Notes: generated from the letters alone by a model not told the origin. Shown: positions 36,633-45,276, numbered from the stretch's first letter. The stretch is DNA of 64,000 nt from Methanopyrus sp. SNP6 (GCF_002201895.1 NZ_CP019436.1:1357522-1421521), one strand, 5' to 3'. Translations and numbers: made by a program.

Positions 36633-37379
36633 TCACCGGATGATCGTGAGATCGGGTGGCGGCGCCACCTCCACGTTCAGACCACGGAACTCCTCCCGCA
36701 CGCGGCGCGCCAGCTCCTGGACACCGGGCAATTCGCTGTACTCGTGGCCCAGCTCGACCACGGTGATCCCCTCCTTGAGGAGCTCGGCCCGCGCGTGGTA
36801 CTTGATCTCACCCGTGATCACCGCGTCGACCCCGCACCGCAGGCACTCCGTCACGAGTCCGTCCGGCGCGGCCCCTGGCACCACGAGCACCCGACCAACA
36901 CCCTCCCATTCCCCGTGGACCGTGGTCAACGGTGAGAGGTTCCGGAGCGCGTTGAGCAATTCCTCCTCCGATCCGGGCACCCTGCACAGACGCCCGAACC
37001 CGTCGCACGCCTCGCATTCGACGCGCAGGTTCAGACGACGGGCGAGCGTGTCGGCCACGCCGCCTTCGGCCCGGTCCAGATTGGTGTGGGCCGCGTAGAA
37101 CACGGCGTCAGTCTCCAGGACCGCCCGGAGCACCCGGTACCAGCGACCGCTGATCCTCCTAGGGAGTCGGAACAGGAGCGGGTGGTGGGTTAGCACCAGG
37201 TCCGCGTCTCCGGCTCGCTCGAGCGCGTGGGTGGCGTCCAGGGCGACCATGACTCGCTCCGCCTCACTGTCCAGACCGCCGGGAGGACAGACCTGAATCC
37301 CGGGATTATCCCAATCCTCGGCCAGGTCCGGCGGGGCCAGCTCCTCCACGAAATCGATCACCTCCTGGACCGTCGCCAA
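36633..37379 (-). CDS. NIF3-family dinuclear-metal protein
   Basis: This 248-residue NIF3 protein has APPDLAEDWDNPGIQVCPPG at the N-terminus and the metal-binding motifs DLVLTHHPLLFRLP (HH) and FYAAHTNLDRAEGG. GAAPDGLVTECLRCGVDAVI leads to TGEIKYHARAELLKEGITVV, with the conserved E and H, and ELGHEYSELPGVQ. Some relatives are annotated as GTP cyclohydrolase I type 2, but the activity is unclear. Two extra CxxC-like pairs (ECEACDGFGRLC) are present. It overlaps the PAP2 gene by 22 bp. Confidence 0.9.
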   Translation of the reverse strand: MATVQEVIDFVEELAPPDLAEDWDNPGIQVCPPGGLDSEAERVMVALDATHALERAGDADLVLTHHPLLFRLPRRISGRWYRVLRAVLETDAVFYAAHTNLDRAEGGVADTLARRLNLRVECEACDGFGRLCRVPGSEEELLNALRNLSPLTTVHGEWEGVGRVLVVPGAAPDGLVTECLRCGVDAVITGEIKYHARAELLKEGITVVELGHEYSELPGVQELARRVREEFRGLNVEVAPPPDLTIIR

Positions 37380-37939
37380 GACCGAACGCCCCGGGCGAGC
37401 GGGTCGATGGTCGATAGAAACCTAACCCATAACCAGGCGGTCCTGTGCGTGGCGACAGCGATCATGATACCGATTAGGGCCCCTCCGATCACATCGTGCG
37501 GCCAGTGCACGCCGAGGACCACCCGAGAGCATCCCACGAGTGCTGCCCAGGTCCAGAGGATCGCGGTGAGCGCGTCCCGACGCTCCAGGTGGTAAGCGGC
37601 CGCGAGGGCGAAGGAACGGGAGGTATGCCCGCTGGGGAAACTCCCGTAGGGCTCGTCAGGGTTCGTGAGTGGTGAGACCACGTGAAGGACGAAGGGTCTC
37701 GGCTCACCGATCAGCCCTTTAAGAACGACCGTGATCAGGATCGTACCGACGACGGCTGTGGCCAGCACGTAAGAGGTACGGCGGTCCCGAAGGTACGTCC
37801 AGCCGAGGATGATGAGGGTGACCATGAACGAGGTCTCGGAGAGGAAACGCATCCAAGGGTAGAGCAGCCCGTGGCTTTCCCTCAGGATTCCGGCCTCGAT
37901 CCCGAGAAGGTCCGGTACCAACCCGATCCCTCGGCGCAC
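37358..37939 (-). CDS. PAP2-family membrane phosphatase
   Basis: This 193-residue protein with about five membrane segments has the three PAP2 motifs: KGLIGEPRPF (KxxxxxxRP), YGSFPSGHTSRSF (PSGH) and CSRVVLGVHWPHDVIGG (SRxxxxxHxxxD). It likely removes phosphate from a polyprenyl or other lipid phosphate at the membrane, which could complement the uppP product. Its 3' end overlaps the NIF3 gene. Its upstream region is shared divergently with the RHH gene. Confidence 0.92.
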   Translation of the reverse strand: MRRGIGLVPDLLGIEAGILRESHGLLYPWMRFLSETSFMVTLIILGWTYLRDRRTSYVLATAVVGTILITVVLKGLIGEPRPFVLHVVSPLTNPDEPYGSFPSGHTSRSFALAAAYHLERRDALTAILWTWAALVGCSRVVLGVHWPHDVIGGALIGIMIAVATHRTAWLWVRFLSTIDPLARGVRSWRRSRR

Positions 37940-37971
37940 GACCGGGGGTCGTATGCATAAGTTTTGCCGCA

Positions 37972-38003
37972 GTACTTTAATAGTTAAGCATCACATATGA
38001 TGC
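37972..38003 (+). promoter_or_regulatory. Promoter and candidate operator of the RHH-atwA operon
   Basis: A box A-like sequence, CTTTAATAGTT, lies at about 37975-37985, roughly 20 bases before the ATG, so the transcript would be nearly leaderless. GCATCA at 37988-37993 and TGATGC at 37998-38003 form a perfect 6-bp inverted repeat around CATA, covering the start codon. Such a site is the right size for a ribbon-helix-helix dimer and suggests self-repression of the downstream regulator. Confidence 0.5.
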
Positions 38004-38362
38004 AGGGCGTTTTGCGAGTCACGGTCCGGCTGCCGGGTCCCGTACACCGGCGGATCCGGAGGGAACACGGGAGCGTGGCCGGTTACGTCCGTAAGTGTTT
38101 GGAAGACGAGCTTACGCGGGTAACGCTACGGGAGCTGGCCGATATGGGTAACGGTCGTCGCCTATCGACATCGTTGGAGCTTCCCGAAGACCTCGTGAGG
38201 GAGCTGGATGAAGTCGCGGACCGGCTCGGGATCTCCAGGAACGAGCTCGTGATGTGCCTCGTGTTGCGGGAGTTCTTGAACGAGATGACCGCACGTAGGA
38301 TCGTACGATCGGACGTGGTAGGCGCCCTGCGCGAGCTCCTCGACGCGCTGAAGGAGGGGTAG
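37997..38362 (+). CDS. Ribbon-helix-helix regulator with two RHH-like units
   Basis: This 121-residue protein contains two stretches with the RHH pattern: LRVTVRLPGPVHRRIRREHG (residues 6-25) and RLSTSLELPEDLVRELDEVA followed by DRLGISRNELVMCLVLREFL. The second is the canonical strand-helix-helix; the first is more divergent. A tandem RHH could act as a single-chain dimer. It is 4 bp upstream of atwA in the same direction and probably controls it. The inverted repeat over its own start supports autoregulation. ATG at 38000 is an equal alternative start. Confidence 0.75.
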   Translation: MMQGVLRVTVRLPGPVHRRIRREHGSVAGYVRKCLEDELTRVTLRELADMGNGRRLSTSLELPEDLVRELDEVADRLGISRNELVMCLVLREFLNEMTARRIVRSDVVGALRELLDALKEG

Positions 38363-38366
38363 GAAC

Positions 38367-40073
38367 TTGACCTCGTCGGTCGTCGTGGAGGGGTTGACGA
38401 AGATTTACGAGACCGAGACACGCGGTGAGATCGTTGCGCTCGACGGCTTCGATATGGAGGTGGAGGAGGGCGAGATTCACGGCATCCTGGGTCGGAGCGG
38501 GGCCGGTAAGAGCACGCTTATCAGGATACTACGCGGGGTCGAGCGGTTCGACGAGGGTCGAGTCGAGGTGTGCGGGATCGAGCTCACTCACGACTCCCCC
38601 AAGTCGCGGTTCACCGAGGTGAAGCGGATTACGGCGATCCACCCGCAGCGCGAATTCGGCCTGTGGCCCGAGACCGCTGCCGAGAACGTGATGCGTAAGC
38701 TCTACTGGAAGCGCCGCGGTGCCGAAGAACTCCCCCCGAAGGACTCCTCCGAGTACGAGGAGCTCTACGAGGAGGCCCTCGAGTACCTGAGGATCGTCGG
38801 GCTTGAGCACAAGGCCGACCATTACGCGCCCGTGTTGTCCGGAGGTGAGAAGCAGCGCCTGCTCCTCGCGCGTCAGCTCGCGAAGGACCCCGAGGTGCTT
38901 CTCCTCGACGAGCCTGCGGCCATGGCGTGTCCCGGCACTAAGCAGCAGCTGCTCGACGCGGTGAGGAACGCGAACGAGGAGAAGGGGATCACCGTGATAG
39001 TTGTATCCCACTTGACCGAGATCATCGAGTACTTGTGCGACTCCGCGACTCTCCTCGAGGACGGGCGAGACGTCCTACACGGGAGTCCGCGTGAGGCCGT
39101 CGACAGGCTCACCCGAGGTATGCCCGAGCCTGAGCGGGCGCCGGAGCCACGGGATGAGGTCGTCGTCCGCGTGCGGGACCTCGAGAAGCGGTACGCTCTA
39201 GTCCGCTGCGGTGAGACCTTCCACATGCGCGGGATCGAGCTCGAGGTGAGACGTGGCGAGATCCTCGCGGTCGTCGGACCGAGCGGTGCGGGTAAGACGG
39301 TGCTCCTCCGCATGATAGCCGGGCTCGAGTTTCCCGACTCGGGCGACATTGAGGTCCGCGTCAACGGCGACTGGGTCAGCATGACCGACCTCGGCTACGG
39401 CAGGATGGAGGTCCGCCGCCGCGTCGGAATCGTCCATCAGGAGTTCGGTTACGTCCACCACGCCACCGTCCGGGACCTGTTCGCCGGTCGCTTGGGAGTT
39501 AAGAGTTCCACCGTCCTCGAGCAAGCCAGGCGCCGCGCGGAGGAGCTCGGGCTCGGAGAGGAGGCTCTCGACGTGCTCTACGCGCTGACCGACCTACCCC
39601 GAAAGGAGGCCGAGGCGAAGCTCAAGGAGCTCGACCTCAATCCCGACATCCTCGACGAGCTTTTCCCCAAGTTCCCTTCCGACGAGGTCGAGAGGTTCGC
39701 CCGTCCGGTGTTCGAGGAATTCGACCTCCCCATGGAGGTCTTAGACATGAAGTTCGGCGAGCTATCAGGTGGACAGCAAGTACGTGTCGCCATCGCCCTC
39801 GAGCTCGCCACCGAACCAGAGGTGCTCCTCCTCGACGAGCCCTTCGGAGATCTAGATCCCGTCACGCTCCGCAGCGTCGCTAACTCCATCAAGCGTATCG
39901 TCGACCGCGAGAAGATCGCTACGATCCTCGTCAGCCACGACGTCAGGTTCGTCGAGGAGACGGCCAATCGCGTCGTCCTCGTCGACGATGGTGAGATCGT
40001 CATGGAGGGCGACCCGAAGGAGGTCTGCCGAGAGTTCATTGAGCTCAGTGAGGCCCGGTTCCTGAAGGGATGA
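38367..40073 (+). CDS. atwA: AtwA, methyl-coenzyme M reductase activation component A2
   Basis: AtwA is the ATP carrier needed for reductive activation of methyl-coenzyme M reductase. The 568-residue protein is two ABC ATPase domains in one chain. Domain 1 has GILGRSGAGKSTLIRILRG, the signature LSGGEKQRLLLARQLA, and VLLLDEPAAMACPG. Domain 2 has VVGPSGAGKTVLLRMIAGLE, the signature LSGGQQVRVAIALELA, and VLLLDEPFGDLDP. Between the two motifs of domain 2 lies the long insert typical of A2. TTG at 38367 follows GGAGGGGTAGG. It is in an operon with the RHH gene. Confidence 0.92.
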   Translation: MTSSVVVEGLTKIYETETRGEIVALDGFDMEVEEGEIHGILGRSGAGKSTLIRILRGVERFDEGRVEVCGIELTHDSPKSRFTEVKRITAIHPQREFGLWPETAAENVMRKLYWKRRGAEELPPKDSSEYEELYEEALEYLRIVGLEHKADHYAPVLSGGEKQRLLLARQLAKDPEVLLLDEPAAMACPGTKQQLLDAVRNANEEKGITVIVVSHLTEIIEYLCDSATLLEDGRDVLHGSPREAVDRLTRGMPEPERAPEPRDEVVVRVRDLEKRYALVRCGETFHMRGIELEVRRGEILAVVGPSGAGKTVLLRMIAGLEFPDSGDIEVRVNGDWVSMTDLGYGRMEVRRRVGIVHQEFGYVHHATVRDLFAGRLGVKSSTVLEQARRRAEELGLGEEALDVLYALTDLPRKEAEAKLKELDLNPDILDELFPKFPSDEVERFARPVFEEFDLPMEVLDMKFGELSGGQQVRVAIALELATEPEVLLLDEPFGDLDPVTLRSVANSIKRIVDREKIATILVSHDVRFVEETANRVVLVDDGEIVMEGDPKEVCREFIELSEARFLKG

Positions 40074-40160
40074 TCCATCTCCATCCTCAACGACTGATGA
40101 ACTATCCTCTTAGACGACAGACGACGTCGTGATCCCTGAGACGAATCTGGTAATGCTGTG

Positions 40161-40569
40161 ATGGGGGTGAACCACCTGAACCGCTGGGTGGCACCTGTGG
40201 TGGTAGGCCTCTTGGGACTGGCTATCCTCGGGCTTGTGACGACACCACGCCGGAAACCCCACGAGAATCCGCGCCTGGTACGCAGGTAACGACCGCGTGT
40301 ACGTGGCCGTGGTGGACGCCAGGACCGGCGACGCCCTGCCGGGTGCCACGGTACGGATGTACGTCCGAGAGGGAGGACGTTGGCGGGTCATCACCGAGGA
40401 GGTCTGAGGGTGAACGGGGACGGCGGAATTCGACGTGTCCAACGTACACTCAGACCTGAGGTTCGTGTTCCAGGGCGGAGGTGGATACGCCCCGTCCGAG
40501 AAGATAGTAACCGCCCAGGCGCTGGAGAGGGCCAGAAGGGAATACGGGGGTCAGCCCATACCCCTGTGA
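40161..40569 (+). pseudogene. Degenerate small surface protein (signal anchor plus beta domain)
   Basis: ATG at 40161 opens VAPVVVGLLGLAILGLV, a signal or anchor segment, which runs out at a TAA. Another frame then reads NDRVYVAVVDARTGDALPGA, TVRMYVREGGRWRVITEEV, hits TGA GGG TGA, and resumes as TGTAEFDVSNVHSDLRFVFQ, then APSEKIVTAQALERARREYG to a stop at 40567-40569. The middle is like carboxypeptidase-regulatory or Ig-type beta domains of surface proteins (DARTGDPLPGA is a hallmark). At least two disruptions are needed, so this is a decayed gene. Confidence 0.55.
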
Positions 40570-40610
40570 CCCGCGGGGTAAACCCGGGCCGGGAACCCCG
40601 TCGGGGAGGG

Positions 40611-40627
40611 GGCGGGGACGCCCCGCC
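40611..40627. terminator. GC hairpin between convergent transcripts
   Basis: GGCGGGG and CCCCGCC form a perfect 7-bp stem with an ACG loop, between the end of the degenerate surface gene and the end of the convergent GH114 gene. No T-run follows, so a terminator role is only a guess. Confidence 0.35.
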
Positions 40628-40663
40628 TTCTGGACGATGAATCGTTCCGGGTGAAGTGGTAGC

Positions 40664-41641
40664 TCACTGGCCGCTCTTGGTCCAGGAGAGTGATTCCCCG
40701 AGCAGCGGTCCTAGCGTCACGTCCCAGAGCCACTTCCGGAAGGGGACGAGTGCGACTCCTATGCCGTCGTGCTTGACGGAAGTTATGTACACGCACGTGG
40801 CTCGTGCTCCATCGAACAGTCTCTCGGCGGCCCTACGGACGTTGGGGTTGTCGGGATCGAGCCCGTACTCGATCACGTATACCGGTCCTTGGAACCGGGA
40901 CAGTGCCCGTAGGTTGCTCTCAAGCTCGCTCCGTGAGTACAGCCTCCCGGAACCGTCCGAGATCACACTCTCGACGACTAACGCGAACCCAAGCTCTGAC
41001 TGCAACCTGGCCATATCATCCCCCTCGAATGCCCACGCACCCGCGTTGACCATAACGTGAAGACCGAGACCGTGAGCCGTTCGTGTGATCCATTTCACGG
41101 CGTTCAGCTCGTCCTTCCTGAGATCACCGTGCGGATTGACTCGATCGTACCACCGCACGTACCAGCTATGTGAGTGTGCATCCACGACGTCCAGGAACAC
41201 GCCTTCGAAGCCCAACTCCTTGAACCTGACCAACTCGGAGCGGAGGACATTCCTCCACGCCGGTTCCCAGAACTTGACGGCGTAGTCCCCTGGCCACTCG
41301 GGATCGTCGACACCCAGCAGACTCCGCCTTTCGGCCTCGCGGTACATGGTCGGATGGTACTCTGCGACCACACACACTGGGAGATAAGCGATAGGTTTCA
41401 CCCCTGCGTTTTCGACCTTCTGGAGCTCTTCCTTCGTCCACGGGCGTCCATTAAGGCCGCACCACGGGTCGAGGACGAGGACTCTCGGCCGCTTCTGCAG
41501 TACCTCGTTCATCTTCACGTCCTGGTAGTACGTGGCGAAGGGTATGCCGGTGCTTTCTACCATTACCTCCCCCACGATCCACTGGGATAAGACGGGTACC
41601 CACGCTAGGAGTACCGTCAATAAGATAAGGTACGTCCTCAA
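40664..41641 (-). CDS. Secreted GH114 / TM1410-like glycoside hydrolase
   Basis: This 325-residue protein has an N-terminal signal sequence (TYLILLTVLLAWVPVLSQ), then a TIM-barrel with the GH114 family look: KPIAYLPVCVVAEYHPTMY, the block GDYAVKFWEPAWRNVLRSEL, the acidic strand ends FEGVFLDVVDAHSHSW, and LHVMVNAGAWAFEGDDMARL, ALVVESVISDGSGR. Conserved acids in FLDVVD and VVES are likely catalytic. Relatives cleave alpha-1,4-galactosaminide polymers. TTG at 41641 follows a GGGGG ribosome site. It may act on cell-surface or biofilm polysaccharide. Confidence 0.75.
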   Translation of the reverse strand: MRTYLILLTVLLAWVPVLSQWIVGEVMVESTGIPFATYYQDVKMNEVLQKRPRVLVLDPWCGLNGRPWTKEELQKVENAGVKPIAYLPVCVVAEYHPTMYREAERRSLLGVDDPEWPGDYAVKFWEPAWRNVLRSELVRFKELGFEGVFLDVVDAHSHSWYVRWYDRVNPHGDLRKDELNAVKWITRTAHGLGLHVMVNAGAWAFEGDDMARLQSELGFALVVESVISDGSGRLYSRSELESNLRALSRFQGPVYVIEYGLDPDNPNVRRAAERLFDGARATCVYITSVKHDGIGVALVPFRKWLWDVTLGPLLGESLSWTKSGQ

Positions 41642-42066
41642 GGTGCAACCCCCATATCACACCGCCACGGTCGGTCGGGCCCCTCTCCTCATCCTTGGGT
41701 CGGCTCTGCGGGACCTCTTCATCCCGGATCCCGCGATGCGAATGGATTGCGGAACTCGCCCTGGCCGCACCACCAGTACACGTCGGCCCGTTTATAGCGA
41801 CTTCTCGAGGGGAACGCCGTGAGCGGTTACCGCGCTATCCCATACAGGCTACGCTACCTAGAGTATGTCATCGGTGAGAGGGCCTAGCCCAGGACCGTTC
41901 GTGCTTCGTGCGAGCGTTTCACCGCGAGCTGACCGTTAGTGGTGTCGTCCCTAGACGTTCGGCGCGAGCCCACCGGATCGTTCTGAGGTTGTGTAATGGT
42001 GTCATTTGGTAAAAACTGAGTACGAAATCGAATTAGCTCTGGTCGACGGGGTGGTTCAGGACGCGA
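41642..42066. other. Intergenic, no convincing gene
   Basis: This stretch precedes the GH114 gene (reverse strand), so it must hold its promoter. Only short open frames are present, without family resemblance. A frame from 42006 begins KTEYEIELALVDGVVQDAI, which looks protein-like for about 28 residues and then loses character; it may be a gene fragment. Confidence 0.4.
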
Positions 42067-42303
42067 TCATAAGAGGGACCACCTACTATCCCTCTCATCG
42101 GACTCTAGCTCCAGGTCGATATCTTCAACCGCTATCTCAGCCGCTCGTTCTGCCCGCTGGAGCAAGTCCGAGATGTCGTCCTCGGGTTCCACCTTTTCGA
42201 CTTCGCCGCGTAGCCTTTCGAGCTCCATCCTTAGCATGTATATCTCGTGTCGGAGGGCCCGGAGCTCCTCGATCAACTCCCGGACGAGTTCGGCCTCACT
42301 CAC
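42067..42303 (-). CDS. Small acidic coiled-coil protein
   Basis: This 78-residue protein is not a family I recognise. Residues 4-42 form a strong amphipathic coiled coil (LVRELIEELRALRHEIYMLR, then ELERLRGEVEKVEPE), followed by a second helix (SDLLQRAERAAEIAVEDIDL) and an acidic end. Such proteins often oligomerise. The start is preceded by a purine-rich stretch (GGGGCGAGGC, on the reverse strand). Clear heptads and normal codon use suggest it is real. Confidence 0.5.
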   Translation of the reverse strand: MSEAELVRELIEELRALRHEIYMLRMELERLRGEVEKVEPEDDISDLLQRAERAAEIAVEDIDLELESDERDSRWSLL

Positions 42304-42858
42304 GGAAGCCTCGCCCCTTTAGGGCGGAAGAGGGGGCTATTTCTAGTTTTGTTTCCTACAGGAGCCGTCGGTTGGTGGATGATCCGCGGGGATCCTTGGG
42401 TATGTTCACCGCCGGACCCCTCCGATGTGAGGATCGCTTCGACCGGTCCGACAGCCCGATGAAAGGGTTGGATCGAACGGGACCGGGCTACCGCCTCCAC
42501 GGCTCTTTTTTCCAGTGTATCCGGGTCGTCCCGTGGTTAACGATCTCGTGTGTTCATCGTCTGGCCGCTAATCTCGCGAGTGTGTCGCGCGCTTTCCGGG
42601 AGCATCGGGACCTCGTCGGGAGACGCTGCCGGTCCGTGAAGGGTATGGATATGGGCTCCAGAACGGTTTTAACTCCAGGTTGACGGTGTCGGGGACGGCC
42701 GCGCGGAGGATGACGGCCTTGTGTGTCAACGGGACCCTGGAGCTCCCCGATCGGCAGCGTGAAAGAGTGTTGCTTGAGGCTGAATCTCGGGGAGCGGTTA
42801 AAAGAGTTGGGGTTGCAGATCGGTAGGCTACCGAAGTACGGGTTCGGGAGCGTAGCCG
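42304..42858. other. Intergenic with gene fragments
   Basis: No complete gene is evident. TTTTAACTCCAGG near 42665 may be a promoter element. From 42711 a short frame reads CVNGTLELPDRQRERVLLEA, ending RGAVKRVGVADR at a stop near 42827, possibly the start of the broken gene that follows. Confidence 0.35.
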
Positions 42859-43282
42859 GTCGTGGGTCGTCGACCGAAGGGTGTGCGCTGCGCGGAGGAT
42901 GGGGAATTGCGATTGGAAACCGTGGACTGCCGGGAAGGTAAGTTGGCCGACGCGACCGAGGTGTTCCTGGTCTGAACTCCTCGACGAGCTCGCCAGCTAT
43001 ACGGTCCGACCCACGTCCAGTGCGGAGCTAGAGCGAGCTTAGGAGAAGCTCGAAGGGGAGATCGTTCCCAAGGACTACCTTGAGGTGCTCCGGGCGTTGT
43101 CGGGCGGACACCCCGGGGCGGTGATCGGGAGAGCCGTGAAGAACGTGGGTCTCGGGACCGCGGTTGCTCGAGCTGCTCGTCTTGAGGCTTCGGGAGACGT
43201 GGACGGGAAGGGAAACGGAAGCACGTCAACTCGAGGCTCCTACGGAGGTCCATGGGTAAAGCCACATCGGAGGGGGGATTAG
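42859..43282 (+). pseudogene. Probable broken gene of unknown family
   Basis: Two frames in succession look like real protein. The first reads DGELRLETVDCREGKLADAT, EVFL. After a shift at about 42970 the second reads SELLDELASYTVRPTSSAEL, an in-frame TAG at 43040-43042, then KLEGEIVPKDYLEVLRALSG, GHPGAVIGRAVKNVGLGTAV and ARAARLEASGDVDG. I cannot name the family. One frameshift and one nonsense codon suggest decay. Confidence 0.35.
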
Positions 43283-43693
43283 AGGAGAAAGTCTCACCCG
43301 GATGCGCCTTCGTGTTCGAGCGACGATGGTAACGTATCGTGTCGTGCTACCGTCGTTTCCGGATTCTATCGAGATGTCGATCTCGGCTCGCGTTGAGAAC
43401 TTTGAGAGTCCATCGGAGCCCGTAGATCTCACCCGAAACGCGCCGTTCGTTCTGGGGTGGTGGAATCCGACGGACGGTATGAAGCCCTGTGTTCATGTGG
43501 GAAGAGTCCGGTTCTTCTACTTCCGACGGTATACGGGCGCTTTCGGGTGGTGTGCGGTTTAATCGTAGCACTCTATCGGCGTACAATGGTACTATCGTAC
43601 GTCGAGTTAGGCGGTGCACGGGCTTCGGACAAACCTTAAGGCGTAGGAACACATGTTCGGAAGTGATTGAAAGACGAACATTGGGGGATAATC
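43283..43693. other. Intergenic; promoter of the cysteine-protein/NapH cluster
   Basis: No convincing gene. A frame from 43302 (86 codons, start after GGAGAAAG) has no recognisable features. Just before the next gene, AACCTTAAGGCG at about 43632 is a plausible box A, and GGGGGATAATC precedes the start codon at 43694. Confidence 0.35.
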
Positions 43694-44038
43694 ATGCGTA
43701 CCATCGCCCTGCTGATCGCAGCGCTGGCGATCCTAGGTGCTGCGTCCGCGACGACGTACTATTGTCCGGTTACCGGTCGGTACTTCGACGACTCCACAGC
43801 CCCAGGGAAGCACTGTGGCAACTTCGTGGATGAAAACGGTGATGGGTACTGCGACAACCTACGGGTTCTGAGCGGAGAAACGAGTGCAGAGACGAGTGAG
43901 TCTGGAGAAGTCTCGACGAGTAGCACGTCGGAACAGCAATCTTCCGCCACGAATGCGACCTCATCAACAGCTCCTGTGGGCCTTGTCGCCGTGATCGCAG
44001 GTCTTGTAATCGCGGCGGTGCTGCTGCGGCGCCTCTAG
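43694..44038 (+). CDS. Secreted, C-terminally anchored cysteine protein with DxNGDGxCD motif
   Basis: This 114-residue protein has a signal peptide (residues 1-19, IALLIAALAILGAASA) and a small ectodomain with three cysteines: YYCPVTGRYFD, KHCGNF and VDENGDGYCDNL. A Ser/Thr-rich stalk of about 35 residues and a C-terminal membrane helix (VGLVAVIAGLVIAAVLL) followed by RRL complete it. The VDENGDGYCDNL motif resembles motifs that, from memory, occur in periplasmic proteins near NosR/NapH-type electron-transfer genes. ATG at 43694 follows GGGGGA. It lies upstream of a NapH-type gene and may be its extracellular partner. Confidence 0.75.
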   Translation: MRTIALLIAALAILGAASATTYYCPVTGRYFDDSTAPGKHCGNFVDENGDGYCDNLRVLSGETSAETSESGEVSTSSTSEQQSSATNATSSTAPVGLVAVIAGLVIAAVLLRRL

Positions 44039-44083
44039 CCCACACGCCCTTTCAGTTTATCTCTTGGCAAGGGGTCTCAAGAC

Positions 44084-44386
44084 ATGCTGAAGACATTCGG
44101 GTCCAGGGCGGCGATCATGATGGTTATTCTGGCCTATATCCTGATGGTTCCCTCACACTTGACGTGGGCCGGGAAGCCCGCCGAAGACGCCAAAGAGGCG
44201 ATGGCGGAGAAGAAGAACGATCAGAACGATCAAGGGATTCAACAGGAACAGCGATCGGTGGGAGGGGGCAAGGGCCCGGAGGGAGAGTCTCCCGGCTCGA
44301 CAGGTGGAGGGTCGGCCGGCAGCGGCTCGTCCGGTAGTTTCGTTTGCACGGGCAACTGCGCGGCGTGTCCGAACCCGTGTCACTGA
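44084..44386 (+). CDS. Secreted small protein with Gly/Ser linker and cysteine tail
   Basis: This 100-residue protein has a signal peptide (MMVILAYILMVPSHLTWAG), a charged Asn/Gln/Lys region (EKKNDQNDQGIQQEQ), a Gly/Ser/Pro-rich flexible linker, and ends in CTGNCAACPNPCH with four cysteines and a final histidine. The tail looks like a metal- or cluster-binding site on a flexible arm. I know no family for it. It is 45 bp behind the previous secreted protein and 92 bp before the NapH-type gene. Confidence 0.65.
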   Translation: MLKTFGSRAAIMMVILAYILMVPSHLTWAGKPAEDAKEAMAEKKNDQNDQGIQQEQRSVGGGKGPEGESPGSTGGGSAGSGSSGSFVCTGNCAACPNPCH

Positions 44387-44478
44387 GCTCCGCTCTTCTT
44401 CCGAACCGTAAATTGTCCGTTATCCGCCTATTTATCCGACCCGTGAACGTCCGTCTAACACCGGACGTGTAGGGGAGG

Positions 44479-45276
44479 ATGTCGGGTATGGAGATCCGAA
44501 AGCTGAGAGTGGCGGCCCAGCTCATCTCCGCCGGTGTGGCTGCCGTCGGTGTAGCGTTCGGGCTCAAGGTTGTGGTACCCGGAATCGCGGCGGGCTGCGC
44601 CGGTATCATCGACACGGGCACCGTGCTCTTGATCCTGCCGGTCGTGGCGGCCGGGCTCGTGGCCCTGACGCAGCTAACGGCGATCGCACTGGTGGGTTGG
44701 ATCGTGCCGGCGATCCTCGTCGGAGGCTCCATTTGCGGTTGGATCTGTCCCTTGGGGCTTGTCCAAGACGCGCTCGAGGGTCTCGGTAGTAGACTAGGCC
44801 TGATCGTGCACCGCCCGCCCGGTCATGAGGTGCTCCTATACCTGAGGTACGTAATCCTGGTTGCCACTCTGGTGCTCGGACCATTTGCCACATATAAGCT
44901 CTGGTACAAGGTCTGCCCGATGCACTACCTATCCTACATCCTGCTGGGACGGCAAGAGATCGGCCTTTACTCGGCGCTCAAGATGTCAGCAGCGTTCGGT
45001 ATACTGGGAGCGTCCGTGTTCGTTCCACGGTTCGTATGCCGTTACATCTGTCCGGTCGGTGTCCTCCTGCGCCTGGCGAACGGCTGGAGTCTACTCGATC
45101 CGCTCCTTAAGGACAAAACGGAACTCGTTCGAAAGGGTTGCAAAGGCTGCAAGGTCTGCACGGTATGTCCCAAAGCCCTCGACCCGGCCGAAGCGTTCCC
45201 AAACGATTTCGACTGCATGAGGTGTGGGAGATGCCTGAACTGTCCTATCCATCTGAGGATGGTCGGTGAAGGCTGA
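44479..45276 (+). CDS. NapH/NosR-type membrane polyferredoxin
   Basis: This 265-residue protein has about five membrane helices and two CxxxCP motifs at helix ends: CGWICPLGLVQD (C86, C90) and CRYICPVGVLLR (C187, C191). It ends with a two-cluster ferredoxin module: CKGCKVCTVCP (C221-C230) and CMRCGRCLNCP (C246-C255). By family knowledge such proteins pass electrons between the quinone/membrane pool and an outside acceptor. Here the two secreted cysteine proteins upstream are the obvious partners. GGGGAGG precedes the ATG at 44479. Confidence 0.88.
   Translation: MSGMEIRKLRVAAQLISAGVAAVGVAFGLKVVVPGIAAGCAGIIDTGTVLLILPVVAAGLVALTQLTAIALVGWIVPAILVGGSICGWICPLGLVQDALEGLGSRLGLIVHRPPGHEVLLYLRYVILVATLVLGPFATYKLWYKVCPMHYLSYILLGRQEIGLYSALKMSAAFGILGASVFVPRFVCRYICPVGVLLRLANGWSLLDPLLKDKTELVRKGCKGCKVCTVCPKALDPAEAFPNDFDCMRCGRCLNCPIHLRMVGEG

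Noticed and set aside
40090-40140. C/D box guide RNA (CTGATGA ... CTGA)
   Set aside because: The inner D' and C' boxes are missing and spacing does not fit the archaeal pattern.
40393-40401. Two in-frame TGA codons in the 40.2-kb surface gene as selenocysteine
   Set aside because: They lie in a non-redox beta domain with other lesions upstream; decay is simpler.
42006-42683. 225-codon open frame on the plus strand
   Set aside because: Only the first 28 residues look protein-like; the rest is Arg/Pro/Ser-rich and opposes a better coiled-coil gene.
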